Shown here one piece after another: positions 5,813 to 9,912 of a stretch of DNA of 9,912 bases. The notes under the pieces were generated by a model, which had not been told where the DNA came from, searched no databases, and saw only the letters and a program-made list of their open reading frames with translations. Every line of letters begins with the position of its first letter. The stretch's first letter is position 1. The translations under genes and the position numbers were made by a program. Location: positions 1 to 9,912 of the forward strand of contig DATDRM010000350.1 in the NCBI GenBank assembly GCA_035291705.1, written 5' to 3'. This DNA is from DATDRM01 sp035291705 (GTDB lineage: Bacteria > Chloroflexota > Anaerolineae > Anaerolineales > UBA4823).

Positions 5813-7063
5813 ATGCCAGAGTTCTTACAACTCCTCCCGCCAGTTGAAGCTCTTGCCCGACTGCTCGAACATCTTCCCCCCAAACCAAGATCAGAAGAAG
5901 TCGAAACCAGCGCAGCCCTGGGACGGGCGACAATCTTCCCAATGCTCGCGCCTCATCCATTGCCGGATTTCCCACGTAGCACGGTCGATGGCTACGCCTT
6001 ACGCGCAATCGATACCCATGGGGCCAGCGAGTCGCTGCCGGCCTATTTATCTGTGATGGGTGAGGTGATTATGGGGGTTCAATCGGCGTTCACTATAGAT
6101 GCAAATCAATGCGCGCTCATTCATACCGGGGGTATGTTGCCCAATGGCGCTGATGCGGTTGCCATGGTCGAAACCACGCAAAGCGTGCGAACCGGCGAAG
6201 TAGAAGTGCTGCGAGCCGTGGCCGTCGGTGAGAATGTCCTGCGGGTGGGTGAAGACGTAAACACAGGGGAGGAAGTTATCCCAGCCGGGGTGCGCTTACG
6301 ACCGGCTGAGATAGGTGGGTTGATGGCTCTGGGGATCACCCATTTGCCGGTTGTCCGGAAGCCACAGATCGGAATCATCTCGAGCGGCGACGAAGTCGTG
6401 CCAGCAAACGCCGAGGTGCACCCGGGCCAGGTGCGAGATGTCAATTCGTTCACGCTCAGCGCCCTGGTTGAGCAAACCGGAGGCATTCCGGTCCTCTATG
6501 GGATCATCCCTGACCGAGTCCAGGCGTTGCACGATGTTGTAAGACGGGCCTTGGAAGAGTGCGATGCAGTCGTAGTGACTGCGGGGTCTTCAGCCAGTGT
6601 AAGAGATCTCACGGCAGAAGTGATCGACTCCCTGGGACCGCCAGGTGTGTTGGTGCATGGGGTCAACGTCCGCCCCGGAAAACCAACTATCCTGGCAGTT
6701 TGCACCGCGAAAGAAGTTCTGCCACCAAAAGCGGTGATTGGCCTCCCAGGTAACCCGGTCAGTGCCCTGGTGATCGCGGATTTGTTCCTCGTGCCAGTGA
6801 TTGATAGGTTACTAGGGATCGACCGTCCCCGGCTTCGTCCAACCCTCCAGGCCGGTCTGAAGATCAATCTCCCCTCTCAAGCCGGGCGAGAGGATTGGGT
6901 GCCAGTGCGTCTAACCGGCGGGGATGGCATCCTTGAGGCTGAACCGATTTTTGGGAAGAGCAATCTGATCTTCACGCTGGCCCGGGCGGATGGATTGATC
7001 TGCATCCCGGCGGACGCGACTGGACTGCATGCCGGGGAAGTTGTGGATGTTTTCTTACATTAG
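5813..7063 (+). CDS. moeA: Molybdopterin molybdenumtransferase MoeA
   Basis: The 416-residue cytoplasmic protein has standard MoeA length and domain order: MoeA N-terminal region (about 10-180), MoCF/MogA-like domain (185-330) and beta-barrel domain IV (340-415). MoeA inserts molybdate (or tungstate) into adenylylated molybdopterin. Visible signatures are RSTVDGYALR (55-64, with D59), HTGGMLPNGADAVAMVE (104-120), SSGDEVVP (190-197), VRPGKPT (286-292) and GLPGNPVSALV (310-320). The segment TAGSSASVRDLTAEV (256-270) stands where most MoeA have a GGVSVGxxD-type loop, so this is a divergent subtype that still keeps an Asp. ATG 5813 was chosen because the segment starting MPEFLQLLPP begins a normal MoeA N-terminus. 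A TTG at 5795 is possible, and neither start has a clear ribosome binding site. The polysaccharide deacetylase gene starts 8 bp after the stop. Function is firm; metal choice is open. Confidence 0.93.
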   Translation: MPEFLQLLPPVEALARLLEHLPPKPRSEEVETSAALGRATIFPMLAPHPLPDFPRSTVDGYALRAIDTHGASESLPAYLSVMGEVIMGVQSAFTIDANQCALIHTGGMLPNGADAVAMVETTQSVRTGEVEVLRAVAVGENVLRVGEDVNTGEEVIPAGVRLRPAEIGGLMALGITHLPVVRKPQIGIISSGDEVVPANAEVHPGQVRDVNSFTLSALVEQTGGIPVLYGIIPDRVQALHDVVRRALEECDAVVVTAGSSASVRDLTAEVIDSLGPPGVLVHGVNVRPGKPTILAVCTAKEVLPPKAVIGLPGNPVSALVIADLFLVPVIDRLLGIDRPRLRPTLQAGLKINLPSQAGREDWVPVRLTGGDGILEAEPIFGKSNLIFTLARADGLICIPADATGLHAGEVVDVFLH

Positions 7064-7071
7064 AACTTATT

Positions 7072-7857
7072 ATGAAGAAGTTATCCATCGTTTTTCAGAC
7101 GCTTGTCCTGATCTTGCCTTTATTATTCAGTCAGTCTGGCCAGGAGTCGCCGGATCAGGTCACCGTACCGATTCTGCTTTACCATCACGTGGTGGCAGAA
7201 AATCACCCTGGCCGGTATTATGTGTCGCGCGAGAACTTTGCGGCTCAAATGAGCAGCCTTAAGAGTTGGGGATACACGACGATCACGATCAAACAATTGG
7301 TGAGCACGCTGATCAAAGGAAGTCCGTTACCAGACAGGCCAGTTGTAATCACCTTCGACGATGGAAACCTGGACGTTTACGAGCAGGCTTACCCGATCAT
7401 GGAAAAATTAAGTTATATTGGCTCGGTGTATGTTGTTGCAAACCGGCTCAACACGGATGGTTTCTTGCAAAAGGAACAATTAGAAGAAATGGTCGCCAGC
7501 GGTTGGGAAGTGGGCAGTCACAGTATGACCCATGCCGACTTAGTTCGCAACCATGCCCAGGTGCGCCGCGAAATCCTGCAGTCGCGCTTGGATTTGAACG
7601 AACTGTTAGGAATTGAAGTTGAAACTTTCGCCTATCCCTTTGGCCTGACAGATACCTATATTTCTGATAAGGTCCAGGATTATGGTTATCGCGCTGGATT
7701 GGGCGTGGGAACGGTCTCGAACCACTCCCTTGGAACGCTGTATTATTTAAGCCGCAGGGAAGTCCAGGGGGGATTTGAGTTAGACGATTTTGCCAGTCTG
7801 CTGCCCTGGTCAAAACCACGTGCCCCGGCCAACCATAAGAAAATTATTCCGAAGTAG
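7072..7857 (+). CDS. Secreted polysaccharide deacetylase (NodB/CE4)
   Basis: The 261-residue protein has a short signal sequence (MKK, then hydrophobic residues 6-20), so it is exported or membrane-tethered. The NodB homology domain follows. LLYHHV (35-40) is typical of the entry strand, TFDDG (94-98) supplies the catalytic base and metal Asp (D96, D97), and HSMTH (150-154) provides the two metal-binding His. YPFG (188-191) corresponds to motif 3. CE4 enzymes remove N- or O-acetyl groups from peptidoglycan, chitin-like polymers or exopolysaccharide using a divalent metal; the substrate here is unknown. A late catalytic His motif is not clearly seen in the C-terminal part. The gene begins 8 bp after moeA with no strong ribosome binding site, suggesting translation coupled to the operon message. 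Its position between two MoeA genes has no obvious metabolic reason and may be a chance insertion into the operon. Confidence 0.9.
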   Translation: MKKLSIVFQTLVLILPLLFSQSGQESPDQVTVPILLYHHVVAENHPGRYYVSRENFAAQMSSLKSWGYTTITIKQLVSTLIKGSPLPDRPVVITFDDGNLDVYEQAYPIMEKLSYIGSVYVVANRLNTDGFLQKEQLEEMVASGWEVGSHSMTHADLVRNHAQVRREILQSRLDLNELLGIEVETFAYPFGLTDTYISDKVQDYGYRAGLGVGTVSNHSLGTLYYLSRREVQGGFELDDFASLLPWSKPRAPANHKKIIPK

Positions 7858-7877
7858 AATTAACCGGACTTTGAATT

Positions 7878-9890
7878 ATGGTGTATCTGCATGACATCCC
7901 ACTCCCAGAAGCCTGGGCAAGATTTGAAGAGGCGCTGAAATCGGTCAATTTATGGGGGGGTTTAGGGGTTGAGGAGATCCTGCTGACGGAGGATGCCCTG
8001 GGACGAGTATTGGCTGAGCCTGTGTGGGCGAAGATCTCTTCGCCTAATTACCATGCCTCGGCCATGGACGGATTCGCAGTCCGCTCCAGTGAGACAGATG
8101 ACGCAATCCCTGCTAGTCCGTGCACTCTAATCCGTGGCACGCAGACGGCTTATGTCGATACTGGTGATCCATTGCCATCCTGGGCAGATGCAGTCATCCC
8201 GATAGAAAACGTCGAACCAATTGAAGAAAGTGGCCGGCTGGCGGCGGACGCACGCCACCCATACGCGATTCGCATTCGGGCGGCGGTAACTCCCTGGAGC
8301 CACGTCCGGCCGATGGGAGAAGACATCGTGGCGACGCAACTGGTGTTGCCAGCTGGCCAGACCATACGTCCGGTAGACCTGGGCGCCATTGCGGCTGGTG
8401 GGCAGGTAAATGTACGGGTAGCACGCAAGCCAAGGGTGGCCATCTTACCAACCGGCAGCGAACTGGTGCCAATTGGCCAGGCGGTACGGCCTGGCGACAT
8501 CATCGAATATAACTCACTCGTCATGGCGGCGCAGGTTAACGCCTGGGGTGGTGTGGCGAGGCGCTACCCGATCGCGCGCGACGATTTTATGGAAATTAAC
8601 CGCCGGGTGCAAGATGCTGCCCGGGATAATGACCTTATCTTGTTAAATGCTGGCTCCTCAGCCGGATCTGAAGATTTTTCCGCGCGAGTGATCGCGGGGC
8701 TCGGGCAGCTATTGGTGCATGGCGTTGCGGTGCGACCCGGACATCCTGTGATCCTGGGGATGATCCGGAAGGATGGTGGCTCCCTGCCTGGTGAGGATGT
8801 CCAATTGTCGCAGGTGAATAATCCAAAACTCTGGATTCCGATCATCGGAGTTCCTGGCTATCCTGTTTCGGCTGCCTTGACCGGCGAGATTTTCGTCGAG
8901 CCATTATTGGATGTCTGGCTTGGCCGGCCTCATACCCCTCCCCCCGTAACCCGGGCAACCGTAACCCGCAAAATCACCTCGCCAGCTGGAGATGATGACT
9001 ATGTGCGCTTCGCGGTTGGCAGAGTAGGAGACCGCGTTTTGGCTGCGCCGCTGGTGCGTGGGGCAGGGGTGATCACCTCCCTGGTGCGGGCTGACGGCCT
9101 GGGGCTAATCCCGCGCGGTACGCAAGGGTTGCCAGCCGGGGAAGAAATCGATATTCGCCTCTATCGTCCGCTGGTCGAAATCGAGCGCACAATATTCGCC
9201 ATAGGCTCGCATGACATTACCCTGGACCTCCTGGCACAGTTCCTGGCGGCGCATGAACGCCGGTTGGTATCGGCGAACGTTGGAAGCCTGGGTGGCCTGG
9301 TGGCATTAAAGCGCGGCGAGGCGCATCTGGCTGGTTCCCATCTGCTCGATCCCCAAACTGGTGAATACAATCTATCCTATATTCCCCAATATTTACCTGG
9401 GATTCCCGTAAAAGTCATCGCTCTGGTGAACAGGGAGCAGGGATTGATTGTGGCGAAGGATAATCCGAAAGGAATCCGATCATTAGCAGATTTAGTGCGT
9501 CCGGAGGTCACGCTGGTCAATCGACAGCGGGGGGCAGGGACGCGCGTGCTCCTGGATTACCATTTGGATGCGTCAGGTATTGCGAAGGAGTCAATTCAAG
9601 GCTACAATCACGAAGAATATACTCATCTCGCCGTGGCTGCTGCTGTCGCATCAGGAAGGGCGGATTGTGGCCTGGGGATCGCTGCAGCGGCTAAAGCCCT
9701 GGAAATTGATTTTATCCCGATGTTCGCTGAGCGTTACGATTTGGTTGTTCCCCGCGAACATTACCAAAGCAGCTTGCTCCAGCCTCTCTTCGAGGTTTTA
9801 AAAGACCGGGTTTTTATAGAGGCAGTCGCGGCCATGCCGGGTTATGATACAACGATTATGGGAACCACGATCGCGGATTTGAATCCATAA
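7878..9890 (+). CDS. MoeA fused to a C-terminal PBP-like (substrate-binding) domain
   Basis: The 670-residue protein has a full MoeA module (about 1-430) and a C-terminal module (about 437-665). MoeA signatures include SAMDGFAVR (61-69), VDTGDPLPSWADAVIPIE (93-110), PTGSELVP (191-198), LNAGSSAGSEDFSARVI (256-272) and VRPGHPVILG (285-294). The loop that is usually GNPVS reads GVPGYPVSAAL (324-334), with Tyr for Asn, and about 20 extra residues precede it. The C-terminal module (YNLSYIPQYLPG, RQRGAGTRVLLDYHL, GRADCGLGIAAAAKAL) resembles PBP_like (PF12727) domains known as MoeA fusions in archaea and some bacteria. Such a domain could bind an oxyanion or a cofactor intermediate. No signal peptide is present, so the binding domain is cytoplasmic. 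ATG 7878 lies 20 bp after the deacetylase stop, with a weak GGA 9 nt upstream. Family and fusion are firm; function as a separate Mo/W insertase or sensor is inference. Confidence 0.9.
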   Translation: MVYLHDIPLPEAWARFEEALKSVNLWGGLGVEEILLTEDALGRVLAEPVWAKISSPNYHASAMDGFAVRSSETDDAIPASPCTLIRGTQTAYVDTGDPLPSWADAVIPIENVEPIEESGRLAADARHPYAIRIRAAVTPWSHVRPMGEDIVATQLVLPAGQTIRPVDLGAIAAGGQVNVRVARKPRVAILPTGSELVPIGQAVRPGDIIEYNSLVMAAQVNAWGGVARRYPIARDDFMEINRRVQDAARDNDLILLNAGSSAGSEDFSARVIAGLGQLLVHGVAVRPGHPVILGMIRKDGGSLPGEDVQLSQVNNPKLWIPIIGVPGYPVSAALTGEIFVEPLLDVWLGRPHTPPPVTRATVTRKITSPAGDDDYVRFAVGRVGDRVLAAPLVRGAGVITSLVRADGLGLIPRGTQGLPAGEEIDIRLYRPLVEIERTIFAIGSHDITLDLLAQFLAAHERRLVSANVGSLGGLVALKRGEAHLAGSHLLDPQTGEYNLSYIPQYLPGIPVKVIALVNREQGLIVAKDNPKGIRSLADLVRPEVTLVNRQRGAGTRVLLDYHLDASGIAKESIQGYNHEEYTHLAVAAAVASGRADCGLGIAAAAKALEIDFIPMFAERYDLVVPREHYQSSLLQPLFEVLKDRVFIEAVAAMPGYDTTIMGTTIADLNP

Positions 9891-9912
9891 TCAGCTGCTC
9901 GCATCCCGTGGA

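Noticed and set aside
6121..6867. Overlapping minus-strand open frames of 121 and 123 codons
   Set aside because: They are antisense to well-supported MoeA coding and show low-complexity Ser/Thr/Arg translations.
8150..8524. 124-codon minus-strand frame
   Set aside because: Antisense to the MoeA domain of the fusion protein; no domain or ribosome binding site.
9891..9912. Possible start of a further gene or terminator at the right edge
   Set aside because: Only 22 bases follow the last stop codon; nothing can be supported.

Overview
The window (9912 bp, moderate GC, AT-richer between genes) looks like a chromosomal segment of a free-living bacterium. The best guess is Chloroflexota, Anaerolineae-like. 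This rests on the style of the proteins (a PG-binding-4/serine-hydrolase fusion, a MenA/UbiA-type prenyltransferase, a MoeA with a C-terminal periplasmic-binding-protein-like domain) and is inference, not proof. No rRNA, tRNA, CRISPR array, transposase or phage gene is visible.

Layout. (1) 1-1425, minus strand: the end of a surface-polysaccharide cluster, with a GT4-type glycosyltransferase followed 17 bp later by the N-terminal part of a polytopic Wzx-like flippase that runs off the window. (2) 1426-1708: an AT-rich divergent intergenic region with three short perfect inverted repeats and a near-consensus sigma-70 promoter (TTGACA, 17 bp, TAGAAT) reading rightward. (3) 1709-3251, plus strand: a TrmB-family regulator whose last codons overlap the start of a VIT1/CCC1-family Fe/Mn transporter. 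(4) 3262-4752, minus strand: a membrane-anchored serine hydrolase (class A beta-lactamase/PBP fold), convergent with the transporter gene. (5) 4753-4866: a compact divergent promoter region with two overlapping extended -10 elements inside a 20-bp imperfect dyad, followed by a 14-codon leader ORF with a very strong ribosome binding site. (6) 4808-9890, plus strand: leader ORF, UbiA/MenA-type prenyltransferase, MoeA, secreted polysaccharide deacetylase, and MoeA fused to a PBP-like domain. These are closely spaced and probably form one operon.

Working together. The rightward operon mixes molybdenum/tungsten cofactor assembly (two divergent MoeA paralogues, one with a putative ligand-binding domain) with an isoprenoid-quinone-type prenyltransferase and an envelope enzyme. 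Two MoeA forms would fit separate insertion of Mo and W, or one insertase plus one sensor/insertase, but the sequence alone cannot decide. The TrmB-VIT pair reads as a small metal-storage/efflux unit in which regulator and transporter are translationally coupled. The most unusual features are the MoeA-PBP fusion with altered signature motifs, the leader ORF, the shared operator-like dyad, and homopolymeric G tracts inside three genes.
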